DNA of 29,661 nt from Flavobacteriaceae bacterium TMED81 (GCA_002171575.2 NHEI02000025.1:13875-43535); one strand, 5' to 3'. Positions 15,225 through 22,253 are shown, counted from the first letter of the stretch. The notes: generated by a model from the letters alone, not told the origin. Numbers and translations are program-made.

Positions 15225-17666
15225 CTAAGACCCGCACATCAAGCAATCGTCGTCTTCGTTTTCTTTTGACTTGGCCAACATCTCTTTCAACTCCCCAGGT
15301 GTGAGTGGTTCAACCGCCACGGGATTTTCAGCCGGCTGAGCCGCTTTGGCTTTTGTGGTTGCCGCTGCTGCCACTGGTTCGGCAACTTTTTCCTCTTTTT
15401 TCTTGTCAAGGGTAAACTTGATGGCATCCACTGCCGACTTGGTTCGGAGATAGTACATCCCTGTTTTCAGACCTGACTTCCACGCATAAAAATGCATCGA
15501 GGTCAGCTTGGCCATGGTGGCGCCTTCCATAAACAAGTTGAGCGATTGCGACTGATCGATAAAATACCCGCGCTGACGAGACATATCAATGATGTCTTTC
15601 ATACTCATTTCCCAAGCCGTTTTGTAAAGCTCTTTGATCTCGTCGGGAACATTGTCGAGTTGTTGAACGGAACCGTTGGCACGCATCAACTCTTGCTTGA
15701 GGTCTTCATTCCAGAGTCCAAGGTTGACCAGGTCTTCAAGCAAGTGTTTGTTTACAACAATAAACTCACCAGAAAGCACCCGACGGGTGTAGATATTGGA
15801 AGTATATGGCTCAAAGCATTCGTTGTTTCCAAGGATCTGCGAGGTTGAGGCCGTTGGCATGGGTGCTACAAGCAGGGAGTTGCGAACCCCGTGCTTTTTG
15901 ACATCCTTCCGAAGAGCGGTCCAGTCCCATCGGCCACTGAGTTCCTCGTCTTTGATTCCCCAAAGATTGTGTTGAAACTCCCCTTTGGAGATCGGCGATC
16001 CTTTATAGCTTTCATAGGGCCCTTCCTCTTTTGCCATGTCTTTGGAGGCAGTCAGTGCCGCAAAATAAAGGGTTTCAAAAATCTCTTGGTTGAGTGCCTT
16101 TGCTTCGTCGGAAGTAAAGGGCATTCGCAGTTTGATAAAGGTATCGGCAAGACCTTGCACGCCCAGTCCAATCGGGCGATGCCTAAAGTTGCTATTTTCT
16201 GCTTCTTTAACAGGATAGTAGTTGCGGTCAATTACCTTATTTAGGTTTTTGGTTGCACGCACCGTCACGTCATACAGCCCCTGGTGGTCAAAACCGCCGT
16301 CTTTGACAAACATCGGCAAGGCGATAGACGCTAAGTTACAAACCGCTACTTCGTCGGCTGAGGTATATTCCAAAATCTCCGTACACAAATTTGACGAGCG
16401 GATAGTCCCTAGGTTTTTTTGATTCGACTTGCGGTTTGCCGCATCTTTATACAACATATAAGGCGTTCCGGTTTCGATTTGAGATTCGAGGATTTTCTCC
16501 CAAAGCTCTCGCGCCTTGATCGTTTTGCGGCCCTTGTTTTCGGCTTCGTATTCGAGGTATTTTTTCTCAAATTCTTCCCCGTGGCTATCATACAAGCCCG
16601 GGCATTCGTTGGGACACATCAATGTCCAAGTTGTGTCTTCCTCAACACGTCGCATAAACAAGTCGGGGATCCACATGGCATAGAACAAATCGCGGGCACG
16701 CATTTCTTCTTTCCCGTGGTTTTTCTTCAAATTGAGGAAGTCGAAAATGTCCGCATGCCATGGCTCTACATAAATGGCAAAAGACCCTTTTCTTTTTCCG
16801 CCACCCTGGTCGACATAGCGAGCGGTATCGTTAAACACACGGAGCATGGGAACGATCCCGTTTGAAGTGCCATTGGTCCCTGCGATATAGGAGCCAGTGG
16901 CGCGAATATTGTGAATCGACAATCCAATCCCACCTGCCGATTGGGATATTTTTGCCGTTTGCTTGAGGGTATCATAAATCCCGTCGATGCTATCGTCTTT
17001 CATGGCGAGCAAAAAGCAAGATGACATTTGTGGTTTGGGTGTTCCCGAATTGAAGAGGGTTGGGGTAGCGTGGGTAAAATATTTTTTCGACATCAAGTGA
17101 TAAGTCTCAATCGCTGCGTCGAGGTCGTCGAGGTGGATCCCAACAGAAACACGCATCAACATATGTTGCGGACGTTCGACAATCTCGCCATTGAGTTTGA
17201 GCAGATACGAACGCTCGAGGGTTTTAAAACCAAAATAGTCATAACCAAAGTCACGGTTGTAGATGATTGTGGAGTCGAGGAGTTCTGAGTTGTCTTTGAT
17301 GATTTTGTACACATTGTCTGCAAGTAGTGGTGCTTTTTTCCCTGTGCGCGGATTGACGTAAGTGTACAAATCCGTCATCGTATCGACAAAGGATTTTTTG
17401 GTGTTTTTATGGAGATTTGAAACCGAAACACGGGCTGCGAGCAGTGCATAGTCCGGGTGGGTTGTGGTCATGGTGGCCGCGGTTTCGGCAGCGAGATTAT
17501 CGAGCTCTGAGGTGGTTACCCCATCATACAATCCCTCGATGACGCGCATGGCGACTTTGACTGGATCAACCAAGTCGTTTAACCCATAACACAGCTTGCG
17601 CACACGTGCTGTGATCTTATCAAATATGATGGGCTCTTTGCGACCATCTCTTTTTAGTACATACAT
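15225..17666 (-). CDS. nrdA: Ribonucleoside-diphosphate reductase class Ia, alpha subunit, 813 aa
   Basis: Large catalytic subunit that reduces NDPs to dNDPs with the radical supplied by NrdB. An N-terminal ATP-cone (about 1-92, MYVLKRDGRKEPI) gives dATP overall-activity control. The active-site residues are all present: C217 in SSCFLL, N426/C428/E430 in NLCTEI, C443 in CNLASIALP, a Tyr-Tyr radical-transfer pair in GMYYLRT, and the C-terminal reductant-relay pair C808/C811 in CLMCGS. A low-complexity Ala/Glu/Pro/Lys linker (about 760-795) tethers this tail. The ATG at 17666 is preceded by AGGAGAGAG, a purine-rich ribosome site, and matches the conserved N-terminus; the frame's upstream extension to 17714 is not family-like. 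It follows nrdB by 77 bases in the same direction. Confidence 0.97.
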   Translation of the reverse strand: MYVLKRDGRKEPIIFDKITARVRKLCYGLNDLVDPVKVAMRVIEGLYDGVTTSELDNLAAETAATMTTTHPDYALLAARVSVSNLHKNTKKSFVDTMTDLYTYVNPRTGKKAPLLADNVYKIIKDNSELLDSTIIYNRDFGYDYFGFKTLERSYLLKLNGEIVERPQHMLMRVSVGIHLDDLDAAIETYHLMSKKYFTHATPTLFNSGTPKPQMSSCFLLAMKDDSIDGIYDTLKQTAKISQSAGGIGLSIHNIRATGSYIAGTNGTSNGIVPMLRVFNDTARYVDQGGGKRKGSFAIYVEPWHADIFDFLNLKKNHGKEEMRARDLFYAMWIPDLFMRRVEEDTTWTLMCPNECPGLYDSHGEEFEKKYLEYEAENKGRKTIKARELWEKILESQIETGTPYMLYKDAANRKSNQKNLGTIRSSNLCTEILEYTSADEVAVCNLASIALPMFVKDGGFDHQGLYDVTVRATKNLNKVIDRNYYPVKEAENSNFRHRPIGLGVQGLADTFIKLRMPFTSDEAKALNQEIFETLYFAALTASKDMAKEEGPYESYKGSPISKGEFQHNLWGIKDEELSGRWDWTALRKDVKKHGVRNSLLVAPMPTASTSQILGNNECFEPYTSNIYTRRVLSGEFIVVNKHLLEDLVNLGLWNEDLKQELMRANGSVQQLDNVPDEIKELYKTAWEMSMKDIIDMSRQRGYFIDQSQSLNLFMEGATMAKLTSMHFYAWKSGLKTGMYYLRTKSAVDAIKFTLDKKKEEKVAEPVAAAATTKAKAAQPAENPVAVEPLTPGELKEMLAKSKENEDDDCLMCGS

Positions 17667-17698
17667 CTCTCTCCTCTTTTTTTGACTAAAAAATACTA

Positions 17699-17710
17699 CC
17701 CCAAACGGGG
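17699..17710 (-). other. Small hairpin in the nrdB-nrdA spacer
   Basis: CCCCAAACGGGG, a 4-base GC stem with a 4-base loop. On the transcript strand it is followed by TAGTATTTTTTAG. It could act as a weak attenuator or as an RNA-stability element setting the NrdA to NrdB ratio. The stem is short. Confidence 0.35.
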
Positions 17711-17743
17711 ACAACTACTCTGCTAAATGTGTGAAAAAGGACC

Positions 17744-18724
17744 TTAGAAGTCGTCGTCGAACGAATACTTTTCTTTCTCTTCGGTCTCTTGTTTCAGTAC
17801 CCCTGCTTTCTGATATTCTGAAACTCGCTTTTCGAAGAAGTTTGTTTTTCCTTGAAGCGAAATCATATCCATGAAATCAAATGGGTTGGTTACGTTGTAT
17901 TCTTTTTCTAGCTCTAATTCAACCAACAATCTGTCGGTGACAAACTCCAAGTATTGCGTCATGAGTTTGGCGTTCATTCCAATCAAACTCACTGGCAACG
18001 ACTCAGTGATAAATTCGCGCTCAATGGCTAAGGCATCTAAAATAATTTCGCGAATTCGTGCTGGGGGAACTTTGTTGATCAGGTGTTTGTTGTGCAAGTG
18101 AACCGCAAAGTCACAGTGCATTCCTTCATCCCGTGAAATCAATTCGTTGGAAAAGGTCAAGCCCGGCATCAAACCGCGCTTCTTCAACCAAAAAATCGAA
18201 CAAAAAGCACCCGAAAAGAAAATCCCCTCAACGGCAGCAAAGGCAATCAAACGTTCTGCAAAAGAATCCGAATCTACCCAACGCAGTGCCCACTCGGCCT
18301 TGCGCTTGATGGCTGGAAAAATTTCGATTGCACGGAACAATTTGTCTTTTTCTGCCTCGTCCTTGACATAGGTGTCAATCAATAACGAATAGGTTTCGGA
18401 ATGAATATTCTCCATCATGATTTGGAAACCGTAGAAGAACTTTACCTCACTATACTGAACTTCATTGACAAAATTCTCTGCCAGGTTCTCATTGACAATC
18501 CCATCCGAAGCAGCAAAAAACGCCAAGATATGCTTGATAAAGTAGCGCTCATCGTCGCTGAGTTTGTCTTTCCAGTCTGTTAAATCCTGGTGCAAATCGA
18601 TCTCCTCTGCAGTCCAAAAACACGCTTCTTGTTTTTTATACCACTCCCAAATGTCGTGGTGTTCGATTGGAAAAATCACAAAGCGATTTTTGTTATCCTG
18701 CAAAATGGGTTCGACTGCTGCCAT
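17744..18724 (-). CDS. nrdB: Ribonucleoside-diphosphate reductase class Ia, beta subunit, 326 aa
   Basis: Ferritin-like radical-generating subunit. The di-metal ligands are visible as D74 (FFAASDGIV), E105 and H108 (MMENIHSETY), with later Glu/His ligands around AFAAVEGIFFSG and SRDEGMHCDFA. The radical Tyr is Y112 in IHSETYSLLIDTY, a segment closer to eukaryotic R2 than to E. coli NrdB. The C-terminal tail is acidic and aromatic (EKYSFDDDF), the usual peptide for docking on NrdA. The gene order nrdB-nrdA is the reverse of E. coli. The start at 18724 sits 8 bases downstream (in transcript sense) of a triple 9-base repeat. The 232-base spacer upstream suggests regulated transcription. Confidence 0.97.
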   Translation of the reverse strand: MAAVEPILQDNKNRFVIFPIEHHDIWEWYKKQEACFWTAEEIDLHQDLTDWKDKLSDDERYFIKHILAFFAASDGIVNENLAENFVNEVQYSEVKFFYGFQIMMENIHSETYSLLIDTYVKDEAEKDKLFRAIEIFPAIKRKAEWALRWVDSDSFAERLIAFAAVEGIFFSGAFCSIFWLKKRGLMPGLTFSNELISRDEGMHCDFAVHLHNKHLINKVPPARIREIILDALAIEREFITESLPVSLIGMNAKLMTQYLEFVTDRLLVELELEKEYNVTNPFDFMDMISLQGKTNFFEKRVSEYQKAGVLKQETEEKEKYSFDDDF

Positions 18725-18732
18725 AATTTATA

Positions 18733-18759
18733 TTTTGTGTTTTTTGTGTTTTTTGTGTT
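18733..18759 (-). repeat. Three perfect 9-base tandem repeats in the nrdB leader
   Basis: TTTTGTGTT three times without interruption on the plus strand, thus AACACAAAA three times in the nrdB transcript sense, ending 8 bases before the ATG. It lies where a ribosome-binding region would be, and no Shine-Dalgarno sequence is seen. Confidence 0.9.
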
Positions 18760-18869
18760 GAGAAATCAACCTTACAAATCTTCTCTTTTTTTATGAAAAT
18801 TAAAAGCCATAGTTTTTCACAATGCAACTGATTTTTTAACATTCGTTCAGTTTTTTCCTACGAAACGCT

Positions 18870-18883
18870 AAACAGCACTGTTT
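18870..18883. promoter_or_regulatory. Short inverted repeat upstream of nrdB
   Basis: AAACAG CA CTGTTT: 6-base arms with a 2-base spacer, about 145 bases upstream of the nrdB start. It is a possible operator for a dimeric regulator. Nothing else supports this. Confidence 0.3.
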
Positions 18884-18904
18884 TATAAATTCCTGTAAAT
18901 CAAT

Positions 18905-18933
18905 ACGTTAAACTGTCGTATATGGTTTAACGT
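18905..18933. promoter_or_regulatory. 9-base inverted repeat in the nrdB / DUF3109 spacer
   Basis: ACGTTAAAC (18905-18913) and GTTTAACGT (18925-18933) are perfect inverted copies 11 bases apart, so the arm centres are two helical turns apart. It lies 23 bases after the DUF3109 stop in transcript sense. There is no U tract on that strand, so an operator is at least as likely as a terminator. The rest of the 18725-18956 spacer is AT-rich; TAATTTTC preceded 17 bases earlier by TTG (minus strand, around 18790-18820) is a weak promoter candidate. Confidence 0.35.
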
Positions 18934-18956
18934 CAGTCCTGAGTTTTTTTTGGGTT

Positions 18957-19532
18957 TTATTGATTTTTATTTTGTTCGCTTGCCACACGCTCCAATTCGG
19001 CAACCCAATCTGCACCAAATTTTTGTCGCAAGGCCTCAGCAACAAAGCGATACAAAGGCATCTGCTTTTGCGCACCATTGGCACAGCCCGAGCTACAAAT
19101 TTGCCAACGGTGGTAATTGACCGCAGTAAATACAGAATACTCTTTTACACGTACAGGATACAAATGACAGGAGATTGGTTTTTTCCAATCCACAGCACCG
19201 GCTTGGTGGGCTTGCTCGATACCACAATGCGCCCAACCTCGAGCGTCAAAAGTGGCATAGGCACAGGCCTTGCCCTCCACAAGGGGGGTCTCCAAACTCT
19301 TGTCTTTGGCAACGATTGAGGTGCCTTGGGCTGCAATCGCATTGCGACCTGCAGGATCCAAAAATGGCGCGATCGCCTCATAGTCCCTGGCCAACCGATC
19401 GACCTCCGCCTCGTCAAGCGGTGCCCCCGCTTCGCCCTCCACGCAACATGCCCCCTTGCACTGCGATAAATCACAAGCAAAGTGCGCTTCCAACAACTCC
19501 TCTGATACCAACGTATTACCCAAATGAAACAT
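18957..19532 (-). CDS. DUF3109 family protein, 191 aa
   Basis: Conserved Bacteroidota family without a settled function, related to small Cys-rich proteins thought to chelate iron or zinc. The N-terminal cluster is C20, C25, C29 and C30 (CDLSQCKGACC), with further Cys in GKACAYATF, WAHCGIEQ, PISCHLYPVRV and ICSSGC, arranged as metal ligands. The CHLYPVRV segment is diagnostic. The protein has no signal peptide or membrane helix. The ATG at 19532 is only four bases after an exact -7 promoter element on the minus strand, so the mRNA is likely leaderless. It is divergent from marC. Confidence 0.9.
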   Translation of the reverse strand: MFHLGNTLVSEELLEAHFACDLSQCKGACCVEGEAGAPLDEAEVDRLARDYEAIAPFLDPAGRNAIAAQGTSIVAKDKSLETPLVEGKACAYATFDARGWAHCGIEQAHQAGAVDWKKPISCHLYPVRVKEYSVFTAVNYHRWQICSSGCANGAQKQMPLYRFVAEALRQKFGADWVAELERVASEQNKNQ

Positions 19533-19536
19533 CTGA

Positions 19537-19544
19537 CAAAACTA
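19537..19544 (-). promoter_or_regulatory. -7 promoter element four bases before the DUF3109 start
   Basis: Minus strand TAGTTTTG, an exact TAnnTTTG match, then four bases (TCAG) and the ATG. Transcription from the usual distance would begin at or next to the start codon. Confidence 0.55.
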
Positions 19545-19565
19545 CAATAATCATTCGCAAGATTG

Positions 19566-19573
19566 TATCTTTG
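19566..19573 (+). promoter_or_regulatory. -7 promoter element four bases before the marC-like start
   Basis: TATCTTTG, an exact TAnnTTTG match, followed by CCTC and the ATG at 19578. The spacing is the same as for the divergent DUF3109 gene, 22 bases away on the other strand, and predicts a leaderless mRNA. Confidence 0.55.
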
Positions 19574-19577
19574 CCTC

Positions 19578-20147
19578 ATGTTTGATCTCAAAGAAATTCT
19601 AACAGCTGGCATGGTGCTTTTTGCAGTCATCGATATTATTGGGAGTACGCCCATTATCATCGGACTGCGCCAAAAGGTTGGCCATATCCAATCGGAAAAG
19701 GCCTCCTTGGTCGCCATGATTATTATGATTGGGTTTTTGTTTGTGGGGGAAGAAATTCTCAACCTCATCGGGATTGACGTCAACTCTTTTGCCGTGGCGG
19801 GGGCGATTGTGATTTTCTTTTTGGCACTCGAAATGATTTTGGGCATTCAACTCTACAGAGAAGAGTCTCCCGAAACCGCCTCTATCGTCCCGATTGCCTT
19901 TCCGCTTATCGCTGGCGCAGGAACCTTGACCTCCTTGCTTGCCTTACGCGCCGAATTTGCTGTGGCCAATATCATTGTTGCCATCGTCGTCAATATCCTT
20001 GTGGTGTATATGGTACTCAAATCGTCTAAACGTATCGAACGCTTTTTGGGAAACTCTGGCATCAGTGTGATCCGCAAGGTCTTTGGGGTCATTCTGCTCG
20101 CCATTGCCGTCAAACTTTTTGCCAGTAATGTCCAAGAACTCTTTTAA
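19578..20147 (+). CDS. MarC family integral membrane protein, 189 aa
   Basis: Six-helix inner-membrane protein of the MarC/UPF0056 family. Its transport role is unproven; an early link to multiple antibiotic resistance was not upheld. Visible family features: MVLFAVIDIIGSTPIIIGLR in the first helix and loop, FAVAGAIVIFFLALEMILGI, PIAFPLIAGAGTLTSLLAL (a typical Gly-Pro rich loop) and a last helix VFGVILLAIAVKLFASNV. Length is standard. I took the ATG at 19578, not the frame opening at 19563, because the latter lies inside the promoter. A small membrane gene follows after 9 bases, probably in the same transcript. Confidence 0.93.
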   Translation: MFDLKEILTAGMVLFAVIDIIGSTPIIIGLRQKVGHIQSEKASLVAMIIMIGFLFVGEEILNLIGIDVNSFAVAGAIVIFFLALEMILGIQLYREESPETASIVPIAFPLIAGAGTLTSLLALRAEFAVANIIVAIVVNILVVYMVLKSSKRIERFLGNSGISVIRKVFGVILLAIAVKLFASNVQELF

Positions 20148-20156
20148 TCATTCGCT

Positions 20157-20351
20157 ATGAAAAAACTCATTCTCGCTCTCGGCTTTCTCGCCATGGGTCT
20201 CGTTGTCTTTAATTGTTTTTATGTGGACTTTGCCGCCCCCTTGCAAGGCGATAGCATTGTCGCATTGGTCGGAATTGTGGCTGGCTTATGTGCCATTGTT
20301 TTGCTCGCCCTTTTGTGGGTCGCCAAAGCCATTCAGGATAAGGTCAAATAA
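20157..20351 (+). CDS. Small two-helix membrane protein, 64 aa, unknown function
   Basis: Not recognised. Two hydrophobic helices, about residues 3-22 and 33-56, are joined by a short acidic loop (DFAAPLQGDS), with a charged C-terminus AIQDKVK. Starting nine bases after the marC-like stop, it is probably cotranscribed. Its stop is 3 bases from the stop of the convergent deaminase gene, so there is no room for a separate terminator. The small size keeps confidence moderate, but the composition is that of a real membrane protein. Confidence 0.7.
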   Translation: MKKLILALGFLAMGLVVFNCFYVDFAAPLQGDSIVALVGIVAGLCAIVLLALLWVAKAIQDKVK

Positions 20352-20354
20352 AGC

Positions 20355-20789
20355 TTATAGCTCGACTTCCAATAGCTCGAGTTCTACCCCTGCTTTTTGC
20401 AAAAACTCCAAACCCGAAGTGTCTTTATAGGTTTCGCCATAGACCACGCGAACAATCCCCGCTTGGTGAATCAGCTTGCTGCACTGCTGACAGGGCGATA
20501 GCGTAATGTAGAGCGTTGCACCCGCACAGGATTGGGTGGATGCGGCAACTTTCATAATCGCATTCGCCTCGGCGTGGAGCACATACCAATTCGTGAGCCC
20601 GTTCTCGTCCTCACAGCGATTGTCAAAGCCGGTAGGGGCTCCGTTATATCCGTCCGAAATGATCATCCGATCTTTCACAATCAGCGAGCCAACCTGCTTG
20701 CGTTTGCAATGCGATAGCTTGGCCCATTCGAGTGCCATCCGCATATAGGCGGTATCATAGCGGCGTTGTTTGGCTTGGTCTTTTGTCAT
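20355..20789 (-). CDS. dCMP deaminase family protein (ComEB-like), 144 aa
   Basis: Cytidine/deoxycytidylate deaminase-fold zinc enzyme, expected to convert dCMP to dUMP and so feed dTMP synthesis. The zinc/catalytic residues are H72-A73-E74 (LHAEANAI) and C100/C103 (SPCQQC), with GYNGAPTGFDN before them as in dCMP deaminases rather than TadA. The ATG at 20789 overlaps the stop of the upstream hupE-like gene (ATGA), and this is the family start; the frame itself stays open to 21083 within hupE, but that extension has no family character. Allosteric control by dCTP/dTTP is known for some members; I cannot judge it here. Confidence 0.92.
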   Translation of the reverse strand: MTKDQAKQRRYDTAYMRMALEWAKLSHCKRKQVGSLIVKDRMIISDGYNGAPTGFDNRCEDENGLTNWYVLHAEANAIMKVAASTQSCAGATLYITLSPCQQCSKLIHQAGIVRVVYGETYKDTSGLEFLQKAGVELELLEVEL

Positions 20790-21364
20790 GGCCAGCGTTC
20801 GATTATTATCGGCGCCAAGATACCAATTATCACACTGGAAACCACAAGAACCCAATCGCGGCGATTGCGACCCAACGCATTCAGCACCACAAAAGAAAGC
20901 AACAACATCAATGCCCCCAAAACGATTTGCGCAGCCTCTATCCCCAGTGCAAAAAAAAATAAGGAACTCCACAAGGGTTGTTCCACATCGCGAATCAATT
21001 CGAAGTACCCCGCAAAGCCAAAGCCGTGAACAAGTCCAAAAAACAAGGTAACCCACATCACAAGTCGATCGCTCCTGACCCATACACGTTGGGCATAGAT
21101 TATATTGTAAACCGCCGTTGCAGCTATGCTCACAGGAATCAAAAACTCAATCCAAGTTGAAGACACCGCCACCACTTCAAACGAAGCGAGAATCAAAGAC
21201 AAACTGTGCCCAATCGTAAAGCAAGTGATCAGCAACAACAAGGGTTTCCACTGTCTTGCGGAAAGGGGCAAACAAAGCGCTGCGAGAAAAAGCAAATGGT
21301 CAATACCCTGCCAATCCCACACATGAGAAAAACCCAACTCGACCAATAACCAAAAATCACTCAT
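20786..21364 (-). CDS. HupE/UreJ family membrane protein, 192 aa
   Basis: Multi-helix membrane protein related to HupE/UreJ, which in other bacteria take up nickel for hydrogenase or urease. Candidate metal-binding residues are H14, D22-H23 (GIDHLLFL), H53 (TIGHSLSL) and H113 (LVHGFGFAGY), each in the conserved position of the short Bacteroidota form. No hydrogenase or urease gene is present in the window. It overlaps the following dCMP deaminase gene by ATGA, so the two are made together; a metal role in supplying the zinc enzyme is possible but unproven. A promoter element lies 8 bases upstream. The start MSDFW at 21364 gives the normal length. Confidence 0.9.
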   Translation of the reverse strand: MSDFWLLVELGFSHVWDWQGIDHLLFLAALCLPLSARQWKPLLLLITCFTIGHSLSLILASFEVVAVSSTWIEFLIPVSIAATAVYNIIYAQRVWVRSDRLVMWVTLFFGLVHGFGFAGYFELIRDVEQPLWSSLFFFALGIEAAQIVLGALMLLLSFVVLNALGRNRRDWVLVVSSVIIGILAPIIIERWP

Positions 21365-21372
21365 TGTACTGC

Positions 21373-21380
21373 CAAACTTA
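21373..21380 (-). promoter_or_regulatory. -7 promoter element for the hupE-deaminase pair
   Basis: Minus strand TAAGTTTG, an exact TAnnTTTG match, eight bases before the ATG at 21364. The leader would be only a few bases. The element fits wholly in the 24-base gap after the TerB-DnaJ gene. Confidence 0.5.
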
Positions 21381-21388
21381 ACAAAAAC

Positions 21389-22096
21389 CTAAAATCCACG
21401 TTCGCTTTTGATTTGCTCATAGGCCTTTTGGATGTTTTGAAATTTTTCACGCGCTGCCTTCACATAGGCCTCCCCGAGGTGCTGTACCTTGTCGGGGTGG
21501 TGCCGTTTGGCCAAATCGCGATAGGCCTTTTTGATCTCCACATCAGTGGCCGATTTGTCCACCTCCAAAATTTTGTATGCCCCATCCACTTGTTTGATAA
21601 ACATCGCTTTGATGCTTTCAAAGTCGATTGGGCGCACCCGTAAATAGCGAGAAAAGGATTCGATTTTGAGCCATTCCGCTTCGGAAACCGAACCGTCGGC
21701 TTGGGCAATGCCAAACAAAAAGTGAAGCAACTGCAACCGACTTTCATAACGGGCAAAGGTGGCAAAGTGGTTACAGATTTCGGCTGCGGACACATCGGTT
21801 TTGCGCAGCTCATTGTTAAAAATCCGAAACACCTCATTGGCGCGTGACTTGCCATAGGCCGACACAAAATAGCGTCGTACATAGTCCAACTCTTTTTGGG
21901 TGACTTTGCCATCGGCTTTTATGACCAAGCTCGCTAGGGTAAGTAACTTCAGCTCAAAGTCGCGGGTGTTGATCCGTTCACCCCCAAAATTGGTATAGAC
22001 ACGGGTGTTGGACAGCAAGCTCCCCAAAAAATAGCCAAGGATGGCACCCGGCAAACGAAATAAAAGATAACCGATAAAGGCAAACAGCAACGCCAT
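21389..22096 (-). CDS. Membrane-anchored TerB-like plus DnaJ-domain protein (DjlA-like), 235 aa
   Basis: Co-chaperone-like protein. An N-terminal hydrophobic Gly-rich segment (about 1-28, LPGAILGYFLGSLL) should anchor it in the inner membrane. Residues 47-165 form a TerB-like helical domain with two acidic loops, IKADGKVTQKE and AQADGSVSEAE, that may bind metal. A C-terminal J domain (about 171-232) has the essential HPD at 200-202, so it should stimulate DnaK. The layout matches DjlA. I chose the ATG at 22096 over the upstream one at 22111 because a near-perfect promoter overlaps the latter. Whether it is linked to envelope stress is unknown. Confidence 0.9.
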   Translation of the reverse strand: MALLFAFIGYLLFRLPGAILGYFLGSLLSNTRVYTNFGGERINTRDFELKLLTLASLVIKADGKVTQKELDYVRRYFVSAYGKSRANEVFRIFNNELRKTDVSAAEICNHFATFARYESRLQLLHFLFGIAQADGSVSEAEWLKIESFSRYLRVRPIDFESIKAMFIKQVDGAYKILEVDKSATDVEIKKAYRDLAKRHHPDKVQHLGEAYVKAAREKFQNIQKAYEQIKSERGF

Positions 22097-22100
22097 GGCA

Positions 22101-22130
22101 CAAAAATACAAAGCAGCAACGGCATAACAA
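22101..22130 (-). promoter_or_regulatory. Full Bacteroidota promoter of the TerB-DnaJ gene
   Basis: Minus strand TTG (22130-22128), exactly 19 bases, then TATTTTTG (22108-22101). This matches both the -33 and -7 elements at consensus spacing, the best promoter in the window. Four bases (TGCC) separate it from the ATG, so the transcript should be leaderless. Confidence 0.75.
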
Positions 22131-22253
22131 GACTCGGACTCCAGAAAAGGGAAACAGCCCGTGTTGGTGAATCGTTAATCGTGAATTGGGGGCTTTGTCA
22201 TACCGTGCTTGACACCTCTGTCTCGCACAAAGTAACCTACTAAATTTTATTCG

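Noticed and set aside
18564..18761. Small plus-strand frame ending in CFLCFLC
   Set aside because: It is the antisense reading of nrdB and of the 9-base repeats, with no ribosome site or family.
19145..19846. 233-codon minus-strand frame running across DUF3109 and marC
   Set aside because: It crosses the divergent promoter region, and both overlapped genes have clear families; the translation looks like out-of-frame sequence.
4528..20789. nrdA, nrdB, dgt and the dCMP deaminase as one dNTP-metabolism cluster
   Set aside because: They lie in separate transcription units, up to 16 kb apart and mixed with unrelated genes, so the co-occurrence may be chance.
20790..21083. N-terminal extension of the dCMP deaminase frame inside hupE
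   Set aside because: The extra residues are the off-frame reading of hupE; the ATGA overlap and the family N-terminus point to 20789.
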